From assembly GCF_030123325.1 (NCBI RefSeq), contig NZ_CP126106.1, positions 586,001 to 650,000 of the forward strand: DNA of 64,000 nucleotides, given 5' to 3'. This DNA comes from Peribacillus simplex (GTDB lineage: Bacteria; Bacillota; Bacilli; Bacillales; DSM-1321). A model generated the notes under the pieces. It saw only the letters and a list, made by a program, of their open reading frames with translations, did not search any database and was not told the DNA's origin. The first letter of the stretch is position 1. Each line of letters begins with the position of its first letter. Position numbers and translations under genes: made by a program. Positions 15,185 through 22,617 of this stretch are shown one piece after another.

Positions 15185-16282
15185 GTGAGTGCAAATTTAA
15201 TCGAGAGAAAGAGTTTCAGAGTCATCTTTACCGCTTTTCTAGCTTTCCTAGGTGGTTATGCATTTGATAGCCTTGGAATATACTTGCCATGGATGCTTGG
15301 ACCATTATTCGTCGTGATGATCGCGAAAGTGAAGTTAAGGAAGTACTTGTTTTGGTCTAAAACCTTTAGGAGTACTGGATTGGTCATTTTAGGTTTACAA
15401 CTGGGCAGTTCATTCACGAAACAATCGTTAAATGAGATGATTGAATATTTGCCGGTTATGCTTTTTACGACCATTGCAATCATTTTATTTACAGTTTTGA
15501 CTGGCTGGTTTGTCGGGAAACGAATGAACTTATCCTTGGGCACATCCATGCTTGGCAGTTTTCCGGGAGGGCTTTCCCAGATGGTGGTCTTAAGTGAGGA
15601 AATGAAGGATAGTGATGAAACGGTTGTTGGTTTCATGCAAACACTGCGGGTCATCCTGGTGATATCCATTGTTCCTTGGATCGTGACCCATGTAATGTCA
15701 GTTGGATCAGGTACGGTAATGACCATATCGGAGCGGCCGTTTTTCTTATTTGATTATGATGGGAAATTAGCCATCATGATGTTGTTAACCTTGCTAATAT
15801 TCATCTTCTTCACAAAGAAAGTGAATTTTCCGCTGCCCTTTTTGCTAGGACCTCTCATGGCTGCAACACTATTCAATTTAGCAGGCCCAGGTGCCCCGCA
15901 GATTCCCGATTTTTGGTTGAACTTGTCACAATTGTTGATCGGCGCACATTTAGGCTATACACTGAAGGTTGATAATCCCCGACTTTTCAGAAAGATGTTT
16001 GGGGCTGTATTCGTCGGTAATGTCCTATTGATTGGATTTTGCTATTATCTTTCCGTTCAGTTTGCCCCTATCCTATCTTTGCAGCCGAACGAATTATTTT
16101 TGAGCATGGCGCCAGGCGGCGTCGCCGAAATGGCCGTAACAGCCATGTCTGTGCATGTGGATTTATCCGTTGTCACAAGTTTTCATTTATTCAGGATCCT
16201 ATTCATTTTATTTTTTCTGTCACCCATCATAAAATGGCTTGTTGGGAGAAACCACGGGAAACAAGAGCAGGGACAAAGCTGA
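15185..16282 (+). CDS. AbrB-family membrane permease (PF05145 type)
   Basis: 365 residues with about ten hydrophobic helices in two similar halves. Each half has a glycine-rich turn: FLGGYAFDSLGIYLPWMLGP near the start, and APGGVAEMAV near residue 315. The first half also has SFPGGLSQMVV. This is the family confusingly called AbrB/ammonia monooxygenase in databases; it is a membrane protein unrelated to the transition-state regulator, and its substrate is unknown. The start is uncertain: GTG at 15185 has gaaggtaa seven bases upstream, while ATG at 15152 has no visible site. Confidence 0.8.
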   Translation: MSANLIERKSFRVIFTAFLAFLGGYAFDSLGIYLPWMLGPLFVVMIAKVKLRKYLFWSKTFRSTGLVILGLQLGSSFTKQSLNEMIEYLPVMLFTTIAIILFTVLTGWFVGKRMNLSLGTSMLGSFPGGLSQMVVLSEEMKDSDETVVGFMQTLRVILVISIVPWIVTHVMSVGSGTVMTISERPFFLFDYDGKLAIMMLLTLLIFIFFTKKVNFPLPFLLGPLMAATLFNLAGPGAPQIPDFWLNLSQLLIGAHLGYTLKVDNPRLFRKMFGAVFVGNVLLIGFCYYLSVQFAPILSLQPNELFLSMAPGGVAEMAVTAMSVHVDLSVVTSFHLFRILFILFFLSPIIKWLVGRNHGKQEQGQS

Positions 16283-16304
16283 CAGGCTTTGTCCTTTTTT
16301 CTTT
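16271..16304 (+). terminator. Terminator of the AbrB-family permease gene
   Basis: The stem ggacaaagc/gctttgtcc is followed by TTTTTTCTTTT. It overlaps the last codons of the gene. Confidence 0.9.
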
Positions 16305-16340
16305 TCGGAAAAACTGAAGAGTGAAAAGAGCAAATGCCAG

Positions 16341-16657
16341 GTGTTATGCGGAAAAATCGCTAAGGAAATCTCGGATTTATTGGTCAGGACTTACCCAGAA
16401 ACATTATCGTAAGCGGACATACCGATAATATTCCGATTAAAAATTACCAATATGAATCCAACTGGGATCTGAGCGTGATGCGATCCGTGAATTTTATGAA
16501 ACTTCTCCTGGAAAATAAAGAGTTGGATCCCGAAATGTTCAGGGCTAAAGGACATGGGGAATTCAAGCCGGTTGCTTCTAACGAAACGAAAAAAGGAAGG
16601 GCAAAAAACCGGAGAGTCGAAATCCTGATTGTTCCACGGACAGAGATAAATAAGTGA
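16341..16657 (+). pseudogene. MotB/MotS C-terminal remnant (OmpA-like domain)
   Basis: Bases from about 16400 encode NIIVSGHTDNIPI followed by NWDLSVMRS and GHGEFKPVASN, then NRRVEILIVPR. This is the peptidoglycan-binding OmpA-like domain of flagellar stator proteins MotB/MotS. Just before it, in another frame, IAKEISDLLVRTYP is the preceding helix, so one frameshift lies near 16390. The N-terminal membrane helix and the motA/motP partner are absent. The fragment begins about 40 bases after the preceding terminator. Confidence 0.8.
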
Positions 16658-16702
16658 AAACCTGTCAGGAATGGTCGGGTTTTTCTTTTTGAAGGAGAAA
16701 AT

Positions 16703-16978
16703 ATAGAAAGAGAATATACGAATGTGATGGAAGAAATCGTTGTGACATAGGTACAGGTATTAATGTCAGGTATGGAATACCAAACATTTTGTTCGTGCAG
16801 GAAATGTAAGAATGACATCATCACATTATCATTGAATAACCTGCCTAATTACTATGTAACCACGGAAGAAGGGAGGAAAAGGATATTTGGAAATTTGAAT
16901 ACAGAAGAAAACAGAAAATGGATCAATAAAAGAATCATCAATGCGATACACGTGGTTGGACAGTATCCTAAACATTGA
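16703..16978 (+). pseudogene. ComFB-like gene with in-frame stop and lost start
   Basis: The frame from 16703 reads IEREYTNVMEEIVVT, then TAG at 16748-16750, then VQVLMSGMEYQTFCSCRKCK and DIITLSLNNLPNYYVTTEEG. The N-V-M-E-E-I-V start, C-x-C-x-x-C centre and LNNLPxxYVTT match the late-competence ComFB family. aaggag stands at the right distance from 16703, but the start codon is ATA instead of ATG. Re-initiation at ATG 16763 would give 71 residues with the Cys motif intact. Most likely a recently broken gene. Confidence 0.65.
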
Positions 16979-17065
16979 TCAAAAGGTGGACAGCGAACGC
17001 CGAAGGGATGTCGGAAATATAGCGGTATATTACTTATAAACAAAAGGGTCAACCATTAATTATGT

Positions 17066-17090
17066 GTTTATTTATGGTGGCAGAGGGAAC
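17066..17090 (+). promoter_or_regulatory. Candidate SigB promoter of the YfkM-like gene
   Basis: GTTTAT, 13 bases, then GGGAAC, close to the SigB consensus GTTTAA-N12-15-GGGWAW. It ends 55 bases before the start codon. B. subtilis yfkM is a general-stress gene, which agrees. Confidence 0.5.
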
Positions 17091-17145
17091 ATAAATAAAG
17101 TACAAAGTTGGTTCATTCGATCAAATATTGAGGAGATGAATTATT

Positions 17146-17661
17146 ATGGGTAAAAATATCGCATGTGTTGTAACAAATATGTTTGAGGACTCGGAGTATA
17201 GTGAACCGGCAAAAGCATTCGAAGAAGCCGGCCATACGGTAACGAGGATTGAAATGGTAAAAGGAAAAACTGTTAAAGGGAAACAAGGGGAGGTAGAAGT
17301 CGAGATTGATGAAAGCATCGACTCGGTAAAACCAGAAAATTTCGATGCATTATTCATCCCCGGCGGTTTTTCCCCTGATCAACTGCGTGCTGACGAACGC
17401 TTCGTATCTTTCGCCAAATCGTTCATGGATGATAAAAAACCAGTATTTGCGATCTGTCATGGACCGCAGTTGCTGATTACGGCCAAAACACTTGAAGGAC
17501 GCCACGCAACAGGATATACATCGATTAAAGTCGATATGGAGTATGCAGGTGCCACATATTTGGACAAAGAGGTTGTGGTTTGCGGCAACCAGCTAGTAAC
17601 CAGCAGGACACCTGAAGACCTTCCGGCATTTAACCGGGAATCGCTCAATCTATTGAAATAA
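17146..17661 (+). CDS. yfkM: DJ-1/PfpI-family general stress protein (YfkM-like)
   Basis: 171 residues, one DJ-1/PfpI domain. The nucleophile elbow is AICHGPQ (Cys near residue 104) followed by the HATGYTS region. An acidic residue, E or D, early in the fold (MFEDSEY, residues 10-16) completes the usual site. Relatives act as deglycases or redox-sensitive chaperones; B. subtilis YfkM (GSP18) is induced by stress. ggagatg precedes the ATG. Single gene with a very strong palindromic terminator. Confidence 0.88.
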   Translation: MGKNIACVVTNMFEDSEYSEPAKAFEEAGHTVTRIEMVKGKTVKGKQGEVEVEIDESIDSVKPENFDALFIPGGFSPDQLRADERFVSFAKSFMDDKKPVFAICHGPQLLITAKTLEGRHATGYTSIKVDMEYAGATYLDKEVVVCGNQLVTSRTPEDLPAFNRESLNLLK

Positions 17662-17663
17662 TG

Positions 17664-17692
17664 AAAAATCCCGGCAGCTGCCGGGATTTTTC
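17664..17692. terminator. Terminator after yfkM
   Basis: A near-perfect palindrome, gaaaaatcccggcagc and its complement, with T residues on both strands. Confidence 0.9.
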
Positions 17693-17768
17693 ATTTTAAA
17701 GGATTCATATACTTCAATCTTTGCAGTAAAATAAAAGGAGAGATGAATTTAAAAAGGAAGTGTCACGA

Positions 17769-18515
17769 TTGATCGTATTAAAATCTGCACGTGAAATTCA
17801 AGCTATGCACGAATCGGGTAAAATTTTGGCTGCTTGTCATAGGGAGATTGCAAAGCTGATTGTTCCTGGGGTGACAACATGGGAAATCGAAGAATTTGTT
17901 GAAGGATTCTTAAAAAAACATGGTGCGAAGCCGGAACAAAAGGGTTACAAAGGGTATGAGTATGCGACATGTGCCAGCATAAATGAAGAAATTTGTCATG
18001 GTTTCCCTCGTAAGACCCCTTTGAAAAACGGGGATATTGTAACGATTGATATGGTCGTCAATTATAATGGGGCCCTTGCTGACTCTGCCTGGACGTATAC
18101 GGTCGGTAAGGTTTCAAAGGAAACCGAACATTTAGTGAATGTGACGAAGGAATCTTTGTATAAGGCGATTGAAGTATGTGTGGAAGGCAATCGGATTGGA
18201 GATATAGGTCATGCCATACAAACATATGTCGAAGCGGAAGGCTTCTCTGTCGTTCGTGATTTCATCGGACATGGGATAGGAAATGTCATTCATGAAGAGC
18301 CGCAGGTTCCGCATTATGGACTGCCGAATAAAGGTCCGCGTCTTAAGGAAGGCATGGTATTCACCATCGAGCCAATGGTAAATGTAGGTACATATAAAGC
18401 AAGCCGGGACCCGAATGGATGGACGGCATCCACTGCAGATGGGAAATACTCGGCTCAATATGAGCATACGATTGCCATTACGAAAAACGGTCCGCTTATT
18501 TTGACCGAACAATGA
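17769..18515 (+). CDS. mapB: Methionine aminopeptidase type I
   Basis: 248 residues, pita-bread fold without N-terminal extension. The five metal ligands appear in family order: D in TIDMVVNY, D in ALADSAWT, H in GHGIGNVIHEEP, E in FTIEPMV, and E in QYEHTIAIT. The first-shell histidine is in EEICHGFP. The enzyme removes the initiator Met from new proteins in the cytosol and uses two divalent metals. TTG at 17769 fits aaggaag by spacing; GTG at 17760 is an alternative. It corresponds by order to B. subtilis yflG (mapB); the main map gene is expected with the ribosomal genes elsewhere. Confidence 0.92.
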   Translation: MIVLKSAREIQAMHESGKILAACHREIAKLIVPGVTTWEIEEFVEGFLKKHGAKPEQKGYKGYEYATCASINEEICHGFPRKTPLKNGDIVTIDMVVNYNGALADSAWTYTVGKVSKETEHLVNVTKESLYKAIEVCVEGNRIGDIGHAIQTYVEAEGFSVVRDFIGHGIGNVIHEEPQVPHYGLPNKGPRLKEGMVFTIEPMVNVGTYKASRDPNGWTASTADGKYSAQYEHTIAITKNGPLILTEQ

Positions 18516-18519
18516 ACAT

Positions 18520-18552
18520 AAAAAACAGCATCGATCATGATGCTGTTTTTTC
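18520..18552. terminator. Bidirectional terminator
   Basis: aaaaaacagcatc pairs with gatgctgtttttt, with T runs on both strands, between the convergent mapB and DUF2164 genes. Confidence 0.9.
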
Positions 18553-18555
18553 ATT

Positions 18556-18798
18556 TTAATCAATTGGACGTTCCAATGAATACAAATCTTCTTCAATATT
18601 TCCTAATCTGTCCTCAATGACTTTTTTAGCATCTTTGATACCTTCATTATAAATAAAGGGAGCAATATTATCGAAAATGAACTGCAAATGATTTTCAGCA
18701 GCGATTTCACCGATTTTCTTGCCATGTTCCTGATACACATATTCTTGGATACTTTCGATCATCTTGCGGCGTTTTTCTATGGGAAATTGTATGAACAT
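18556..18798 (-). CDS. DUF2164-family small protein
   Basis: 80 residues, Glu/Lys-rich and helical, beginning MFIQFPIEKRRKMIESIQ and with QFIFDNIAPFIYNEGIKDAK in the middle. I recognise it as the DUF2164 family; its function is unknown. The start at 18798 has aaggagg just upstream; the open frame extends further but without a ribosome site. It starts inside 15 bases of the mobB stop, so it is probably co-transcribed with moeA-mobB. Confidence 0.75.
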   Translation of the reverse strand: MFIQFPIEKRRKMIESIQEYVYQEHGKKIGEIAAENHLQFIFDNIAPFIYNEGIKDAKKVIEDRLGNIEEDLYSLERPID

Positions 18799-18812
18799 TG
18801 TGCCCTCCTCCT

Positions 18813-19328
18813 TCATATTTGTTCTAAAAACCATGTAATGAATTGAGTCGAATCCAAAGGGAAGACGGGTACTGAAGCATGATTCCTTGTTCGTTCCAGA
18901 CATTCGGGCCAAGCCACAGCTGCTTTGACATTAGTAAGCTTTTCCAATAACAGGAGGTCACTTTCTTCTTTGATTAAAATGACCTTAGGAAAGTCCTCTT
19001 GCTTATAACCTTCAATTAAAATCACATCAGGGGAAAATAGACACAGTAAATGAATCAACTCAGTGATAGGGGCTTTCCCCTTGAAATTGCCAAGCAGCTC
19101 GATTGTTCCATCTCCTTCAACAAGTGATGCAGCCGCCCCTGCATGAAAGTGTTTATTGGAATCCTTCGTGCCTGTGACATCTGGTTTTCCGCCATGTCCA
19201 TGATGTTTTAAAACGGCTGTCTCTAATTTTGCTTCGCGAAGCTGTTTGATTATATTCGTTATGAAGGTCGTTTTCCCTCTATTTTGGTAGCCGACCACCT
19301 GGAATATCAAGGGCTTCACCAAGGCCAT
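18813..19328 (-). CDS. mobB: MobB, molybdopterin-guanine dinucleotide biosynthesis GTPase adapter
   Basis: 171 residues. The P-loop is GYQNRGKTTF near residue 12, then AVLKHHGHGG, and ILIEGYKQEDFPKV of the MobB family. MobB binds GTP and assists MobA in attaching GMP to molybdopterin. The start is in a cluster (ATG 19334, ATG 19328, GTG 19322); 19328 gives the best distance to aagga. It overlaps the end of moeA by 13 bases, so the two are translationally coupled. Confidence 0.92.
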   Translation of the reverse strand: MALVKPLIFQVVGYQNRGKTTFITNIIKQLREAKLETAVLKHHGHGGKPDVTGTKDSNKHFHAGAAASLVEGDGTIELLGNFKGKAPITELIHLLCLFSPDVILIEGYKQEDFPKVILIKEESDLLLLEKLTNVKAAVAWPECLERTRNHASVPVFPLDSTQFITWFLEQI

Positions 19329-20581
19329 TGGCATCCTTCTTGGTCATCAAGAAGCAGGATGTCCACAAAATCTCCAGTTTGGAAACCACGGGTCCCCCCA
19401 GGTAAGACGGTCAGTGAATTGGCACCTGCCAAGCTTGTTGTAATATTGGATTTATCCACACCGCTAGGAATTACCTTCAACTTGCCTGATTCGTAAAATA
19501 ATCGGGTCCGAAGCAGACGCGAGAATGGATTGGGTTTTAAGAAGTCTTCTGCCAATTGTGCCGTCTCTTTTCGTAAATGAGGATGTTCCGAAAACAGCAT
19601 GGTGCGGATGATCGGTCTTGCAAATAATTCAAAGCCGACATAACTGGCGGATGGATTGCCGGATAAACCGAATAAAAATTTGTTATTATATACGGCTACG
19701 GTCGTCACGCTGCCGGGGCGCATGGCCACCTTGTTGAATAAGACATCAGCGCCAATTTTTTGATAAATATCCGGGAGAAGATCAAAATCGCCGACAGAAA
19801 CTCCTCCTGTCGTAATGAGCAGATCCACTTCCTCCAAGGCAGCTGAAATGGCCTCGTAGCTTAATTTGAATTCGTCTTTAAGCTTTCCATAGAAACGGAC
19901 TTCTCCTCCGGCCCTCCGAATTTGGGCGGAGATGGCATGTGAATTGCTGTTGCGAATTTTGCCGGGCTGCAACGGTTCATTAACATCAAGAAGTTCAGAT
20001 CCCGTAGCGAATAATCCGACGACAGGCTTAGTGGCAACGGGCACTTCGGCATAACCGAAGGTTGCGAGCAAGCCGATGATCCCTGGATTGATCACTGTTC
20101 CTTTTTTTACAAGAACATCGCCTTTCTTTGCATCCTCACCTTGAAAAGAAACGTTTTCGCCTTCCTTAAGCGAGCGTTTAAATGATATGTACTTCTTTCC
20201 GTCCTTTTCGAATTCCTTCGTAAGCTCGAGCATGATTACGGCATCACACTCAGCTGGCATTTGAGCTCCAGTCATGATTCTTGCCACTTGATTTTTTTGA
20301 ACAGGAATATTCGATACCATACCCGCAGCCAACTCTTCAACCACTTCGAACTCGAGAGGGTTATTTATGGAACCTTTGGCCGTATCTTTGGACCTAAGGG
20401 CGAATCCATCATATGGCGAGCGGTTAAAATGCGGAACATCATTTGTAGCTACAATATTTTGAGCCAGAAAACGGCCATGGCTTTCCTCGAGGGGAATCAG
20501 TTCCATATGTCCTGTTAATTTATGCTTCATCACTTTTTCCACTGCTTCTGCAATACTGATGGGCGTTCTTCTTTCTACCAT
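19316..20581 (-). CDS. moeA: MoeA, molybdopterin molybdenumtransferase
   Basis: 421 residues with the MoeA domain order: N-terminal PHFNRSPYDGFALRS, a middle beta domain with MTGAQMPAECDAV, the MogA-like domain with LFATGSELLD, ITTGGVSVGDFD and LSGNPSASYV, and a C-terminal domain IV. It inserts molybdate into adenylylated molybdopterin, forming molybdenum cofactor. Good aggag site before the ATG. It heads the moeA-mobB-DUF2164 set; mobA, moaA and other partners are not in this window, so they must lie elsewhere. Confidence 0.95.
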   Translation of the reverse strand: MVERRTPISIAEAVEKVMKHKLTGHMELIPLEESHGRFLAQNIVATNDVPHFNRSPYDGFALRSKDTAKGSINNPLEFEVVEELAAGMVSNIPVQKNQVARIMTGAQMPAECDAVIMLELTKEFEKDGKKYISFKRSLKEGENVSFQGEDAKKGDVLVKKGTVINPGIIGLLATFGYAEVPVATKPVVGLFATGSELLDVNEPLQPGKIRNSNSHAISAQIRRAGGEVRFYGKLKDEFKLSYEAISAALEEVDLLITTGGVSVGDFDLLPDIYQKIGADVLFNKVAMRPGSVTTVAVYNNKFLFGLSGNPSASYVGFELFARPIIRTMLFSEHPHLRKETAQLAEDFLKPNPFSRLLRTRLFYESGKLKVIPSGVDKSNITTSLAGANSLTVLPGGTRGFQTGDFVDILLLDDQEGCQWPW

Positions 20582-20642
20582 GCTTACAACTCCTGTCGGT
20601 TTTCAATTTCTATATCAAATGTAGCAGAATTTTTTTAAAAAT

Positions 20643-20674
20643 GAAAAAAATCCTCACCGGTATGGGAGGATTTG
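20643..20674 (-). terminator. Terminator of the yfkK gene
   Basis: On the reverse strand aaatcctc/gaggattt forms a stem followed by T7. Confidence 0.85.
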
Positions 20675-20678
20675 AATG

Positions 20679-20903
20679 TTACTTATTACGCAGTCTTCCA
20701 AGTTCTTCAGCGATAGCTTCCATTTCACGGACACTGAAATTCGTTTTTTTCATCACCATAGTATAAATATCGTGAAGTTCTTCGTACATCTCGATATCAA
20801 AATGGGTCGATTTGATTGCACCGAAGTTCATGACTTTTAATTTATCCTTGATTGCTTCAATCATAAACTCGACACTTTCGGCTGTGTTTTGCGTTAAATC
20901 CAT
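20679..20903 (-). CDS. yfkK: UPF0435 (DUF1128) protein YfkK
   Basis: 74 residues, all-helical and charged: MDLTQNTAESVEFMIEAIKD, then MNFGAIKSTHF, and ending AEELGRLRNK. This pattern matches the UPF0435/YfkK family. Function unknown. ATG 20903 is preferred over ATG 20912 because aagga lies too close to the latter. Position agrees with the yfk gene order of B. subtilis. Confidence 0.85.
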   Translation of the reverse strand: MDLTQNTAESVEFMIEAIKDKLKVMNFGAIKSTHFDIEMYEELHDIYTMVMKKTNFSVREMEAIAEELGRLRNK

Positions 20904-21023
20904 TTCCCTCATCCTTTCATACGTTCCTAAATTATTTTCATCTTTGCATGATTACCTTGAGAAGTCAATGAATATTCGGGTGGAAAACGAAGCTTGATTC
21001 CAGATATACTTGGTCATTTCCAC

Positions 21024-21083
21024 GTTTTAATGTGAGAAAGTTTGGGAAAAGATAGGAAAAAAAATATTCAAACATTGTATAAT
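21024..21083 (+). promoter_or_regulatory. Candidate SigB and SigA promoters of the YtxH-like gene
   Basis: GTTTTA, 14 bases, GGGAAA (21024-21049) resembles a SigB promoter. A TATAAT at 21078-21083 could be a SigA -10 but lacks a good -35. The downstream protein is of a stress-associated type. Confidence 0.4.
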
Positions 21084-21134
21084 GGAGATAGCTAACATTA
21101 TACATCAACTAATATATGACGAGGAGGAGAATAT

Positions 21135-21527
21135 ATGAGCAACATTCGTGAAGAATATAAGGGTGCCAAGAAAAGCAAATTTATGCAAGCGGTCTTTATT
21201 GGGGCGTTGGCTGGGGCAGCGATAAGCCTTTTTGATAAGGATACGCGTTATTCTGTATTGGAAAACAGTAAAAGCTGCATGGGCAATATGAAAGAATTCA
21301 TAAAGAATCCCAATGGGGTGCTTAAACAAGTAAGTGAAACATCATCTAAGGTCCGTTCCACTGTTGAAAAAATTTCCGATGATGTATCCTTCATTTCCCA
21401 AAAGGTGGAGGAAATGAAAGACATTCCATCGCAAGTTGCCCAAGTGGTGATGGAGACGAAGGAAGTTTTTGCTGCAGAGGAAGAAGAGTCGTCTTCAAGT
21501 CAACAGGATCGTATTTCCTTAAATTAG
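21135..21527 (+). CDS. YtxH-like small protein
   Basis: 130 residues. The N-terminal part has one short glycine/alanine-rich hydrophobic segment (FIGALAGAAISLF, about 19-31), followed by a long amphipathic helical region and a Glu/Ser-rich tail. This is the layout of the YtxH/GvpP-like family, whose B. subtilis members are stress-induced. Exact function unknown. gaggagg precedes the ATG. Only 16 bases separate it from the yfkH-type gene, so the two likely form an operon. Confidence 0.7.
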   Translation: MSNIREEYKGAKKSKFMQAVFIGALAGAAISLFDKDTRYSVLENSKSCMGNMKEFIKNPNGVLKQVSETSSKVRSTVEKISDDVSFISQKVEEMKDIPSQVAQVVMETKEVFAAEEEESSSSQQDRISLN

Positions 21528-21543
21528 AAAATGGGGTGGAGGT

Positions 21544-22383
21544 ATGGCCAATAAAAAAGAATGGCTGAAAGGCTCATTCTTCAAGACTTTCATAAAACGG
21601 TTACATGTGGATGATGTGTCGGGGCTTGCAGCACAGCTGTCTTATTTCTTCTTGCTTTCCCTGTTTCCGTTACTTATTTTTTTATTCACTTTATTGGCCT
21701 ATCTGCCATTTTCCCAAGAAGATATTTTAAATACCGTCCGTACATATGCGCCTGACGATTCGATGAAAATCATCGAGGCTAACCTATCGGAAGTGATGGA
21801 AGCGAATGGGACTTTATTGTCGTTTGGTGTCATCGGAACGATATGGTCGGCATCGAATGGGATGAATGCAATCATTAAGGCATTTAACCATGCATATGGT
21901 GTAAAAGAAAGTCGAACTTTCTTTATTTCCCGGGGAATGTCGATTCTACTCACTTTAGCAATGATTTTTGTTTTTATTGTCGTTTTATTGCTGCCGGTAT
22001 TCGGAAAACAGATCGGAGTGTTCCTATTTGCTGAAATTGGACAATCCGATGAATTTCTTACGATTTGGAACCAACTTCGCTGGGTGATCAGTACGCTTGT
22101 ATTTTTAATTGTGTTCACAATCCTTTATTGGATTGCGCCCAACATAAAGCTGAAGTGCATAACCGTCATGCCTGGTGCTATCTTTGCAACGGCAGGGTGG
22201 AGTCTTGCTTCCTTTTTGTTTTCTTTTTATGTGGAGAACTTCGCAAATTATTCCGCAACATATGGAAGTCTTGGAGGGATAATCGTATTAATGGTCTGGT
22301 TTTATTTGTCGGGACTCATCATTATAATGGGCGGGGAAATAAATGCGCTCATAAGTGAAAAGGAAAAACCAGAATGTGTATGA
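21544..22383 (+). CDS. yfkH: YihY/BrkB-family membrane protein YfkH
   Basis: 279 residues, about six membrane helices. Family marks are DDVSGLAAQLSYFFLLSLFP at the start, IGTIWSASNGMNAIIKAF near residue 100, and FANYSATYGSLGGIIVLMVW near the end. Position within the yfk block supports identity with YfkH. The protein resembles the 288-residue copy at 8484 over its full length, so the genome has at least two paralogues. No nuclease function should be inferred from the old name ribonuclease BN. Confidence 0.87.
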   Translation: MANKKEWLKGSFFKTFIKRLHVDDVSGLAAQLSYFFLLSLFPLLIFLFTLLAYLPFSQEDILNTVRTYAPDDSMKIIEANLSEVMEANGTLLSFGVIGTIWSASNGMNAIIKAFNHAYGVKESRTFFISRGMSILLTLAMIFVFIVVLLLPVFGKQIGVFLFAEIGQSDEFLTIWNQLRWVISTLVFLIVFTILYWIAPNIKLKCITVMPGAIFATAGWSLASFLFSFYVENFANYSATYGSLGGIIVLMVWFYLSGLIIIMGGEINALISEKEKPECV

Positions 22384-22469
22384 GCTTCCTGGAGTTCCCG
22401 TAATGGCAAGCTAACATGCTGCGGATACTATTCAAGAAATGACAACTTTAGAAGAGGAGGAGTTCTTTC

Positions 22470-22568
22470 ATGAGTAAAAAGGATGGCAGCACAAAGCAAA
22501 AAGGAAAAAATAAAGGTTCGAACCATAAAACTTCAGGTTCTGCAAACGGTAAGAACGGATATCACTAA
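22470..22568 (+). CDS. Small basic YuzL-like protein
   Basis: 32 residues: MSKKDGSTKQKGKNKGSNHK and a Ser/Gly/Asn-rich end (GYH). A clear gaggaggag stands eight bases upstream and a strong terminator follows. The composition, rich in Lys, Gly and Ser with no hydrophobic core, resembles the YuzL family and small spore-associated proteins of Bacillus. That family call is tentative. Confidence 0.65.
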   Translation: MSKKDGSTKQKGKNKGSNHKTSGSANGKNGYH

Positions 22569-22581
22569 ATGAAATGATCAT

Positions 22582-22613
22582 AAAAAAAGGGAGCCTTGGA
22601 GGGCTCCTTTTTC
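22582..22613. terminator. Bidirectional terminator
   Basis: ggagcc/ggctcc stem with A7 before and T5 after, between the small gene and the convergent zosA. Confidence 0.88.
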
Positions 22614-22617
22614 ATGT

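Noticed and set aside
18132..18596. 154-codon frame on the reverse strand of mapB
   Set aside because: It lies opposite conserved mapB codons and has no start signal.
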